Below, piece by piece: positions 52,021-62,113 of a DNA stretch of 64,000 nucleotides. The DNA comes from Larix kaempferi. Taxonomy: Eukaryota > Streptophyta > Pinopsida > Pinales > Pinaceae. A program made the position numbers and the translations under genes. Position 1 is the first letter of the stretch. Each line of letters opens with the position of its first letter. The notes beneath the pieces are model-generated. The model was not told the origin of the DNA. It saw only the letters and a list, made by a program, of their open reading frames with translations, and ran no database searches. The stretch lies in assembly GCA_027924585.1 (NCBI GenBank), contig BSBM01000904.1:14261501-14325500 (forward strand), in the 5' to 3' direction.

Positions 52021-53063
52021 AACTGACTACTTTCGGCTACTCTTAGACTTCAAATACAAAACATAAGTAAACAAGTTGAAACTACAAATGTTTACCCTAT
52101 GGATTAACAATAATCTTCTAAGCTAGAACAGATCTATGAGATTGTAAATATAGGAAAAAAGCTTAGACAAATATCTCCTCAATGTAGATCAAGCATTCCC
52201 AATCATGACATTTGCACCATATGGACCTCCAAAGCCTCAACTTTTATTCAAAAATATTGCACAAAGGCAAAGCATTACACAAAATAGAAGAGGTTTCTTG
52301 CATCCATCCCTAACAATGGAGTAAGCTCTTGCTTTTATAGAAGAACCAAGAAGAGAGGGCGCATTCCATAATCAATGGAGAGATTTGTGGATGAAACAAA
52401 GCCTTAACTCAACCTTGGTGGGCGTGAATGGTAGAGGTCACAACCACCTCATAAGAGGGGTGCCGCTCTTGGCCTCGTTTTCTTCTCCAACCAATGAACA
52501 CACTCCAAATAAGCAAAGTCGCCCATGCAATGAAGGATGGCGCAAATCCCAAGGAAGATAAGCTTGCAGTGATTTGATCCTTGACTGAAACTCTCTGGAT
52601 TTGATTGATTTGTACTCCACTATTGATTGTCAACTGTACTGGCACTTTATTTGGCTCTTTTTCCTCTTTTTTAGAGAAAATGATTTTTCTCATATCTTTA
52701 TTATTTTAATTAAATAATTCTCTTTTAATATTTTGGAGAGAATTTTTATTAAAGTGATAAATAATCACTTAAAACCTAGGAAAAGTGGGTTTTGGGGTTT
52801 TGTGGGTGCTCCGAGTAAGACAAAGAGCACCCCCAAGGAAAAAACAACCCCTAGACCACACTTTTATCATATTTTTTATTTTTTAATTAAAATCATTAAA
52901 AAAGCCCGTAAAACGAGAAAAAATAATTTTGTCTGAACTGACTCAAACTCCTAGGGGACCTAGTGCATGTTCATAGTGACTCAATTATATGTCTAGCAAG
53001 CTCATAAACATTGACACATGAACTTTAATAACCTCCTAATGCCTAACCCCCAAGACGACCATT

Positions 53064-53204
53064 CCAACTTTGGAGGAGCGGTGAAAAACTCGTCGATTAT
53101 ACAACACTTATTCAGTATTGCATAATTGACAAGGAAAAAACACCATGGAATACTGAATAAGTGTTGTATAGTCGACGAGTTTTTCACCGCTCCTCCAAAG
53201 CTGG
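53064..53204. repeat. 141-nt near-perfect hairpin in C3
   Basis: Arms 53064-53119 and 53149-53204, 56 nt each, with two mismatches (both G-U pairs in RNA), loop 29 nt. The left arm is ordinary family-C sequence (compare C2 rc at ~35580-35645). The right arm is an extra inverted copy, and the following GACAAGGAAAAAACACC segment is also duplicated (53128 and 53219). C1 and C2 have only a short GATTATA/TATAATC hairpin here. Confidence 0.9.
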
Positions 53205-55204
53205 AAAAACACCATAATTGACAAGGAAAAAACACCATGGAATAATCACCTTTGGTGGTTAAGTCCTAGGAAGCCAAGTTCTTTACATAAGACAGTCTTG
53301 CCGGTACATTTTTACAATATCCCCAAGGGGGTATGAACATGCAATTTATTACAAAGGGGCCAAAATTAGCCCTGAAAATGTCTTTCGGACTTCTGAACGC
53401 TGATGATGAACATTCAGAATGTTCACAACTTTGGCGGCTCACAAGAAATCCAACTAATGTACAAAATAGTTGGTAACAATATGGACTTGGTCATTCCCTA
53501 GTATCTTTGCTAGTCATGGCATCACCTTCTCGCTATCTCCATCCATCCGTTGTCTTTCATATTTTGGTTTGAACCTTGACTTGAGACTTTGACTTGTGAG
53601 ATTGCGGAGCCTCTCCCCCACTTTAACCTCTGTATATGATAGACTCCATGTTGTTTTGTGTCTCGGCTTTGAGTTCTGCGACAAGACTTGTTGAAGCCTT
53701 GACCCTTCCAGTTTGAGAGAACCCGTCAGTGTTGGGTCCTGAGCCTAGGTGAGTTGGGATTTTGAAGCCTTGACCTCTCTGGTCGATTGCCCCCGATGTT
53801 TGGTCCTAATTGTGGATGAGTCCCGCTAGTTGACCCCATGCTTCACTTCTAGGCTAGGAGTACCCGCTGGTGTTGTGACATGAGCTAAGACTAGCTAGTT
53901 GCCCAAGTTGTGTCAAACAGACTTGAAACAAGTGATCCTATCATCACATGTATTGCTATGTCTTTCTATATCTATTGAAATGCTCATGAAATGAAATGCA
54001 AAGTACCCTGGATGAACGTTGTAGTTAGTTGTGCTTTTAAGCACATGTAAAATCCGAAGGGTCATATATGAAGTTGGCTAAATAAAAGCAGATGAACATT
54101 ATTGAAAATCTAAATAACTGCTCGCCATGATTTTGATGTGATGATTATTCCCCACACAGCCTACGGGTTTGGATATGGGATCGAATAAGGGACAACTAAT
54201 TCTAAGTGTCCCCTAGAACCTCAGAGTTGCGGTTGACTGTGCACCTAGTTACAGTGGTTCTAGAAAAGATCCTCACGGAGCCTACATCGGGCTTGGATGT
54301 GAGCTATAGGACACTTGTTAAAGTTGAAGGGACATTTCTCAATCAACTTATCCATTTGTGAGACATCGCCCTTCCCTAGTGTTATCTCTCCTATACATGT
54401 CATTGTGGATCCCCTTGTATCCCTTTTCTTCGAGAGATCACTATGTTGAAGTCAAAGGTCAAATCCCCTTAGCCTAGCCTTGTTTTATCCACCTACCAAC
54501 AAGTAGCAAAATGGTCAAATTTGTAAATGAGTATACACTTGAGGCTTGTTACGTGGTACCAATACCAGCACATGTTCCAGATACACCCCAGAGAGATGGC
54601 ATCATTTTTTTCATCTTGGAGGGTGCGATATAGACACTTTTTATGGATGGGGTCATGGCCAGATCCTTTGGCTCCCTCCTGCGGGTACTATGGCTTAATG
54701 GCACTGCTAACTGCCTCATAAAAGGGTTTGAAACCTTGAGGTTGGTGTTCAGGGCCCCCAAGGATGGGTCTTTGGACCACATAACTTCCCCCATTACTTT
54801 TACACCGGTGGCATGCCTTTCTTCAGCACTGGGGCCCATGTCATGGCCTCAGGTCTTCTCCTGCACCCTCCTGATGCTCCAGCGCTAGCTCTCCCTGGCC
54901 TCCACAAAGGATGACGTCATCCTTTCCTTGGCTGCAGAATGCTTTCTTTGAGGGGGGGGCGTTGAGGAATTTTCACTATTTTTTGGGGTTAGTTCGGGTA
55001 TGACAACCCCTCCTCCGTGTCTCAACCTTCAGTTTCGTCGAATTTGGCCTTGTTTAGCCATTTTTACTCTAGGGGTCAAATCTGGGGAAAATACCCAATT
55101 TACCCACTACTTTGGTTATTTTTATATTATTTTAATTCTAATTTTAAGTTGACATTTTTAATATTAAAATTGACCTTATTTTGTGTAAAGTGAGTGTGGG
55201 ATCA

Positions 55205-55212
55205 TATAAATA
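55205..55212 (+). promoter_or_regulatory. TATA-like box of LTR F
   Basis: TATAAATA followed by AGATCTCCTCAC, about 660 bases from the LTR start. Suggests plus orientation for F. Confidence 0.45.
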
Positions 55213-55979
55213 AGATCTCCTCACTTCATTTTTAGACATCAACTTTGGGATAAGATCATTATGTCTGCTATTTGCCCTAACTAGGGCTCTTTGAAGGAAG
55301 GCGCTCCTTGATGAAGGTTATTTTGCAAGTTTGAAGCATTTCTTGGAAGTTTTTCTTTTGTTCATCCCATTGCTAAGGTGAGGCTAGAGTTGTTTGCTTA
55401 ACACATGGACTTGGAGGTATCCATACTTTTTTGTTTGATGTCTCTATGTCAATTGTATGAAAGTGATGCTTGTTAGGGTTTGATGGAAGCCATTGTTGCT
55501 TCATTTTCTCTTGATTTGCATGCCATTTTCGTCATTGGTCACCATAGCATTCAAGCTTGAGCTTTAGGTCTTCAAGTCTTGCTCAAGCTAGGTTTTCTCC
55601 ACGAATCTTAGAGATTGTGGAGGCAAGTCCTAGTTAGCCAAGCTTGTCAAGTACCATCTCAAGGAGAGTTTTCCTCATTGATACCCTAGGTTTGGTGAGT
55701 AGTTGTCCTTGATAAAACCCTAGTTGTTCATCTTTATTAAACCTAATTCCTGAGTTTAATTTGTAAATATTATGTTTATTAGTTTACATTTCTAATTAAC
55801 CTAGCTTTTTTATGTTTATTTGTTGAGTTAGTCTAATTCTTTTTATTTTTATGAGTTATTTGTGTTTTAGTTTATTACAAAACCTAATTTTAAAAAAATC
55901 TTAAAATCTGAGTTTTTTTATTTACTCTAAAATCTAAACTAAAAACCATAGCTACAGTCACCTACGATCTAGCCTAAAA

Positions 55980-56650
55980 CCCCTGGATCCCTGTTGGAGT
56001 CCCTCGCTGCTTTCTTCTCCCCCTTCGTTGCTCTTCTCTTTCACCTCGTGGCTCCATCATACACATCCCCCCTCCTTCGTGGCTGTCATCACTCCCTTCA
56101 TCACCGAGCCTCCCTCTCCTTCAACCCTGAGCTTACCCTGCCATCGCTCGACCCTTATTTCTTCTTTCCACCGAGCCTCGCTTTGCTTTTCCCTTATCTG
56201 TTGCTCATTCGTGGTCGCCCACGGCCTTACCATACATCCTCCCGTGGCCTCTCCTTTTGCATAACCCGTAGCCACTTCGCGTTTCACATCTGGCCGCAGT
56301 ATTCATCCACCCCACGAGCTTTTCCCCTGCTCTTTTGCTGCCGCAGCTCAGTCCTCAAACCGCGGCCTTCACCCTCGCCCTGATCCGCGGCCATCTACTA
56401 CCCGCGGCCTCTGCCTGCAACTTTTTCTGTGCTTGCTCGCGGCCCTTGCTTCATCTACGGCCCCTTCTGCTTTGACCCCACAGCTCCCTCTATTACCCAA
56501 TCCGCGGTCTCCACGATACCAGTCTCCTTTCTGGTTCCAACTCGCAGCCTGCAAGCCCGTGGCCTTCCTTTCGTTGCCCTAGCACAGGTCTGCAATTTTA
56601 TTGCAGACCCCCGTGCCCTTTTCCCTCCCTCCTGCAGCCAACGTAAAACA
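55980..56650 (+). repeat. GC-rich low-complexity island in LTR F
   Basis: A C/T-rich, GC-rich stretch with many CGCGGCC, CGTGGCC and GCAGCC words, between very AT-rich flanks. Open frames on both strands here (for example 55994-56383) are Ser/Pro/Leu-rich composition frames without motifs. No direct repeats mark it as a separate insertion. Confidence 0.55.
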
Positions 56651-58455
56651 GAAAATCTAATTTAGTGCGTTAGTATTTGGATTATCAATTTGGCATCTTT
56701 GTTATTTATTATTTGAATGTTTAACAGTTATATGATAAAATTCGAAATTGAATAAATTATTATACTAATACCTTGAATAAATTATCATATTTAGACCTGG
56801 AAATTATGTGTACACTTAGTTATTGAATGTTATCACTTCACTAAAATCATTCGCTATTGATCATAAATGGTTACATGCTTTATTTACTAATGATATATCT
56901 TTACACACATATTTAGTGTGTATGGTTGATGAGTGAAATAGTTAATGCGATCTTATTCATACTTGAACTGGTTGTGTTCTCTTATAAGGTAATACCAATC
57001 ACACTAAATTGCATAGTGGATGATTTGGCAAGTGCAACTTAGCTACCATTTTGGTTATTGGTTAACGATTATTGGCAATATAGTCCTTTGATCCAATATT
57101 GATTATTTTAACACATGCATACCTCGCTTATACATCTCATTGAATAAGTAGGCTATTGATCTTTGGTGACGTTATTGGTAATTTTGCACTCACTGGCATT
57201 GATCATAATGTTATTGACTCCATTTAGGCACTGATCTAACCATAAGATTGCGTAGAATATAGTTGGTTGGCTGTTTTAGTGTCTTTACAGGATTCCACAA
57301 GGATACTTCTCCTTGGAGGTTTCGACTTCCAAAGAAGTTAGAACAGTGACCGAGGTGACATTGGGTCACTCTTCTTATTTATGCTTACTGGGAATTAGCC
57401 CTGCTAATTTTCCCGGTAACAAGGCTATTACTTGGAGTGATGTATTACTTTGTTCTAGTCTTATTTTTTATAATTTTTATTTATAATCGCCATTATGATG
57501 CCACTTAATGCTTTAGTCTTGTTATTGATATAAATAAGGGAGCATTATTCATCCATTTGTACATGCAGGAGCAGTTATTTTTAGTCCGGGTCATTATTTT
57601 GATCATTTTTTACCTGGTCAAACTAGTTTGACCAAGTCAACAACAGGGTCTGGGATGAGTTTGGCCGACAGAGTTCGATTTTGGTTCTCCAAAGCCCTTT
57701 GATGTTCATCAGATGGTTCCATGCTTCAGATAACGATTTTTCAGGGTGGCTTGTATTATTTTTATTATTATCAGCATTTACATGCCATATTTTTATTATT
57801 TTGGCATGGATGAGCTTCCAGTTATATTTATTGATGGACATGTGGAGTATGAGTACTCATTCCTAGTAGATTTGGACATTCTAAGTCCATTGGTGCATTC
57901 AGATTTCAATTTTGGGCATGGGTACTTGATGATATGTCCAGATTACTTTCTAGTAGTAGAGTACCATTGAAAAATTGAATAATTAAAGTAAACATGGCTT
58001 AGCAAGGAATTCAATTTGGCTAAGTGGGGCAAGGAAATGGCATGATTTTTGTTCGAGGGATTATTTTGATGCTCTAGAGACATTTCGGAATGATTCCATC
58101 ATCATTGGGATCCACAGTTGTTTATTATTATTTTGCGGGCGTCATCTTCCATTGGGGGGGCGCATCTCCTAGTTGTACCACCATGATGACATGTTGTATC
58201 TTATGTTGTTGTAGGGGGTGCTAGTGGAGAGACTATTGACCTCTTAGTACCCCCTCACACTTATTATTATGATGTACCATAATATATCTTATGATTATGT
58301 TGCTCCCCTAGGTGTCATTGAGCAAAGAGCATTCCCCCTCTTTTGAGTGATCTCATGTATTATGACCGGCACTTTATTTGTCGTTGATCTTGATGTATTA
58401 TGATTTGATCCTAGCCATCCATCTCTTTGGGGCTAGGTATTTTGCATTGAGAGGA

Positions 58456-58464
58456 TATATTTAT
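58456..58464 (+). promoter_or_regulatory. TATA-like box of LTR D
   Basis: TATATTTAT followed by TGGATCTCTCACTCATTG, in the same context as the family-A box. Supports the plus orientation of D. Confidence 0.4.
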
Positions 58465-59756
58465 TGGATCTCTCACTCATTGTATGGGACTTTTGGCTCT
58501 TGGATATCTGGCTAATAAAAGAATATTTTGCACAGATCTTGTGTACTCTTTGATTGAATGCTCTCATACTTGATTGTAAATTGATTCTCTAAGATGTTTG
58601 AGTGATTTTGTGGAGGTTTCATATCATTTTTTGTGGAGGACGAATTGGTTTTGTAGGTGGCGGCTTGGTGGAGGGCAACTTTGTGAGAGATCTCCATCTC
58701 TCTCTCTCCAAATCGTTTCAATCTTAGGGAGTATCCAATTGTATTTTGAATCATTGCTATGTTTCTTGAGATGTCTTGCATTCATAGTTCTCTTTTCCTG
58801 TAGATCAAATCTAATGTATGTTGTTTGCATTTGCAGGGAGAGGGGCACACTACGTTCATTGGAGAAAATCAATCTCACTTGGAACCTCACCGATCTTGCT
58901 CGAAATTGATACGAGGGGGAAAGAACATCATTGTATTTGGCATTCGCAAGAGTTCCGGGTAATCTTTGCTTGTATTTTTCTAGTTTTGGTTTCTATTCCA
59001 TTAGTCGCTCATCAAATCTACAAGTTAAAACCCTCATTCTCTAGTAGTAGATCGGGTCACCCTTTGTGCTTGAAACCAAAAACCCAAGTTGGATTTGAGA
59101 CCAAATTTGATCTTAATCCGACTCCATTTACCCATTAGCTAACATTGGTCCTCTTTGGTGCAATTCACGCTCCTTGGGAAATTGATCATTTGGCTTAGGG
59201 GTCGATCTTGGTGTTGCTTGATTTGCATCTAAAGCTCATATCTCACATCAAGTAACTAATTAGAGTGCCATTAACTCATCAAAATCCGAGTTTGTGGCCA
59301 TTCTCCATTTTATTGCTTAAACCCTAGGTGGAGCAAATTGGGCATTTCCTCTTTGGCGTTCAATCTCTCTAGATCTAGTTCTTAATCTTCACTGTGGTGA
59401 TACAATATTTGTGGTTGATCATTTACTACACCATTAAGCCTCTCAACATGTGCTTAACCCTTCTATCCCACAGACATCTAATAGATCTAGAGTTACCAAT
59501 TCAAGGCATTATTGTTTTAGTCTTGGTTTGAATCTGCTTGTCTGTGTCTTGTTTTGGTTCGTTGGCTATCATAGGCCGACAAGGGTCTCCCCCTTAATCT
59601 TGCTTTTAGCTTGATCTAAAGTGACAAGAGCCTGTCTGGCGTGACAACTACTCCATCAATAGTGGGTGAGGCCCTTGTAGTGTCACTCGGTTTAGCTACC
59701 CACCTCTACCATCCCGGATAGGATACCTTTAGTGGCAGCTACAATCTAGGTGAACA

Positions 59757-60290
59757 CCTCCATCCCTTGGGATCTCATCAGCATGACAAGACCAAACCAC
59801 CCCTCCCCTTGAGGCATACAAGACCCCCCAGACCTCAATGACAGGCTACCTCCTCTCGACAGCAGCAGAGTGGGTGATCCATGTCTTCCACCAGCTCTTC
59901 CTTTGGAGTTTGGACATCATAGTATCTTGAGTTTCCTTCATTCGACTTCGGATGTTAGGAGAGATGGGTCTATTCCATAAATAGACCTACCTCATTACTA
60001 TGAGATATTCTTGCTCTTGGATCCTTTACTCTTGTACATATCCACCCCAATGCAGTCTCTTGTGCCTAGGGTCAAGGGTTCCTCATGTTTTCCATGACCT
60101 GGCATAGATTTCATGCTCCAATCTACTTTACTTTCCTTTACTGTCTTCTACTTTTTATAGGAGGCCATTTGGTACTTCTGCTTTGTAATAACATTTTTGT
60201 ACTCAGGAATCCCATTGACCTACTTTTGTGGTCATTAGTTGGACATTAATAAAACTATCTTATCTTATCTTATTTAGAGTGGAATGCTCC
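59757..60290 (+). pseudogene. Unidentified coding-like sequence, 3' part and tail
   Basis: Continuation of 43040-43901 across LTR D (shared CCTCC). Broken coding-like text to about 59960 is followed by an apparent 3' UTR with TTTTTGTACTC and AATAAAA (~60249) and a short (TTATC)n tail at 60258-60278. The tail suggests a retroposed transcript or a non-LTR element end. I found no matching direct repeat around the whole unit, so its origin is open. Confidence 0.4.
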
Positions 60291-60459
60291 TCAAGAATAG
60301 ATCCCAACCATCCAATGCAATATACTCTCCAAGGCATGCACCCTAGGGATATGTGCCCGAGAACGAGGATGCATTTATCTCAAGGAATATCAATCACATG
60401 ATGAAGCAATGATCCAAATAATATGCCATAAACCTTAGGGTTCCATGCCAATTACGTAA

Positions 60460-61125
60460 GGTGACCCATGTACCATATCAAGGAGCAACAAATAATCAAT
60501 AATACTTAGGAAAATCCTTAGTTAATGGGTATCCTTTCCAATAATGTTCTAGGGGTCAATCAATGTACAGAATATGTGTGCAAGACCCTCATCCATCATA
60601 TTACCTTCAACAAATTGCAATTTGTATGCCTGCACACATCAAATGAGCATGCCTAAGAAGTGAGCATTGATGAACAAATATGCCTCAAAGAGTAATAAAT
60701 TGGCTCTAATGCTAGCATGTTGCAAATGCAACCTGTTTGGGCAGGATCTTCAACATGAGACAATAATCATATAGTATGAGGGGTAACAACTAAGGCAATC
60801 CAAGTACTATATCAAAGAGCAACAAATAATCAATAATACTTAGGGAAACCCTTAGTTGATGGGCACCCTTTCCAAGAATGTTCTAGGAATCATTCAATGT
60901 ATAAAATATGTGTGCAAGACCCCCATATATCATATTACCTTAAAAAATGCAATCTGTAAGCCTCCAAACATCAAATGAAATGCCTCAAAATTGATCATTG
61001 ATGAATAATTATGCCTCAAAGAGTAACAAATTGGATCTAATGCCAACATCCTCCAAACACAACCTATTTCAGCACGGTCTTCAACTTGAGACAATCCTCA
61101 TACAGTATGAGGGGGTAACAACTAG
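60460..61125. repeat. 330-bp tandem duplication
   Basis: Two diverged copies, 60460-60793 and 60794-61125. They share AGCAACAAATAATCAATAA, ATGTGTGCAAGACCC, ATGCCTCAAAGAGTAA and GAGGGGTAACAACTA in the same order. Many substitutions and small indels show it is old. Non-coding. Confidence 0.8.
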
Positions 61126-61842
61126 CTCCATGTGGGGATTGGAACTCTTCTTGGAATGTATGAGAACCTTTGATATTTGGCATATATCTATTACATCCTC
61201 TCATAAGAAGGAGATAAAATATGTGGTGGGATAGGTCAAGACTCTCACACCATAACCCCAAATACAGTCCAAAATGTTCTTGTCCAAATTACAAAATTTG
61301 GCTTTACAAAGAAGGTATAAGCCAAAATGCCAAAAGGAACATGGAAATAAACAACTACTTCTACTTTATTGCTGACAAGAGCTTATTCTTCCTATCCTAC
61401 TCTATCATAGCAAGAAGCAAATGCTAAATGAAATCATACAGCCAACAACCATGCTAGCATCTTCTCAAGGTTAAAAATCTTCCCCTCTGTTTGGTAATGA
61501 ACCAAAACAAGACTATGTTCAATATCAACATATATAAGCCGGAATCTCCATCACAACATGGCTGAAAATGAAGTGAAGTCATGTAAATGGCAACAAACAT
61601 AAACACAATCATAAGGAGAACATGTGCCACTACATGCTTGTTCTATCCATTGGTGGGTAGGGCTGAAGTAAAATCTGCAAGGAGAATATGGCAGCCCATC
61701 ATCAATCAGTAAAACATTTCCATGATCCACAATGTAAAACATTTCCATGATCCACAATGTGCCTCCCAAAACATTGATCTATATGCTCCAAAAATTGCCC
61801 TCTTTGGCCACCATGAAAATCATTCACCATACCCTCAAGCAT
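61126..61842. other. Non-coding stretch with a 25-bp tandem repeat
   Basis: AT-rich sequence, no gene seen. At 61711-61760 a 25-bp unit (AAAACATTTCCATGATCC plus ACAATGT) is repeated twice in tandem without change, a recent duplication. On the minus strand the segment nearest 61842 would be the internal side of the Copia LTR described next, but no Copia coding motif was found. Confidence 0.55.
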
Positions 61843-62113
61843 TTGTTAGAATTTTAAATGCAATAATATAAAGGATCACTGAAAGATAGACAAGAACAGC
61901 ATAAACAATAGTACACAACAATTTATCCTGGGAAACCCTCGTGGGGCAAAAAACCCAGCAAAACTTCTTCAGTATAGATTCGTCAGAAATTACAATGGCA
62001 ATATCATGCAATAACCCAAAACAAGAATTCTTCAAAAGAAGCTACTCTTCTCTCCTAAGAGACTTGACTTTCTCTCTCTACTCATGCAAACTTGAGTGAG
62101 TGAGTGAGGTGAC
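61843..62113 (-). mobile_element. Copia-type LTR fragment
   Basis: Read on the minus strand: GCTGGGTTTTTTGCCCCACG, then GAGGGTTTCCCAGG and AATTGTTGTGT. This is the conserved R-U5 phrase of plant Copia LTRs (CCCCACGAGGGTTT...AAATTGTTGTGT), ending TTCTAACA at 61843. Its 5' part is cut off at 62113 by family-A LTR A6. Confidence 0.65.

Larger units (their letters stand above)
48965..53478 (-). mobile_element. Solo family-C LTR C3
   Basis: Plus-strand ends TGTTGCCACC (48965) and TAGTTGGTAACA (53478), 4514 bp, flanked by GTATG (48960-48964) and ATATG (53479-53483), a 4-of-5 match. LTR D resumes across it: the phrase TACTCATTGGTCTTA before and GTCATGGCATCACC after follow the family-A order. Minus orientation from TATAAAA (52333-52339, reverse strand). 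Carries a LINE-type insertion (51193-52020) and a long hairpin (53064-53204). Confidence 0.85.
54547..57421 (+). mobile_element. Solo LTR F, 2.9 kb
   Basis: From TGTTACGTGG (54547) to CCCGGTAACA (57421), 2875 bp, perfect duplication AGGCT (54542-54546, 57422-57426). Interrupts LTR D exactly where family A has continuous sequence (TGAGTAT...TAGTC). TATAAATA at 55205 on the plus strand. No coding domain. Not obviously related to families A-D beyond the TGTTAC/GTAACA ends. Its internal partner element is not in the window. Confidence 0.85.
43902..59756 (+). mobile_element. Solo LTR D with three nested LTR insertions
   Basis: From TGTTGTCACATCC (43902) to CTAGGTGAACA (59756), with a perfect 5-bp duplication CCTCC (43897-43901, 59757-59761). 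Removing A5, C3 and F, each with one target copy, leaves about 3.9 kb. The order is like family A: terminal stem-loop TAGC-AAGGA-GCTA, CCCAGCAGGTATAC, TCGGCTTTGAGTTCTG (~53663), GCACATG hairpin (~54030), TATATTTAT (58456) and a 3' end resembling family A. Sequence divergence from A is high. D body segments are 43902-44046, 48581-48964, 53484-54546 and 57427-59756. Confidence 0.87.

Noticed and set aside
54949-54975. GAGGGGGGGGCG followed by TGAGGAATTTTCAC as a polypurine tract and start of another LTR inside F
   Set aside because: It looks suggestive, but I found no matching second terminus or target duplication, so I kept F as one unit.
55994-56665. Open frames of up to 129 residues on both strands as genes
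   Set aside because: GC-rich low-complexity island inside solo LTR F, overlapping frames on opposite strands, no motif or splice support.
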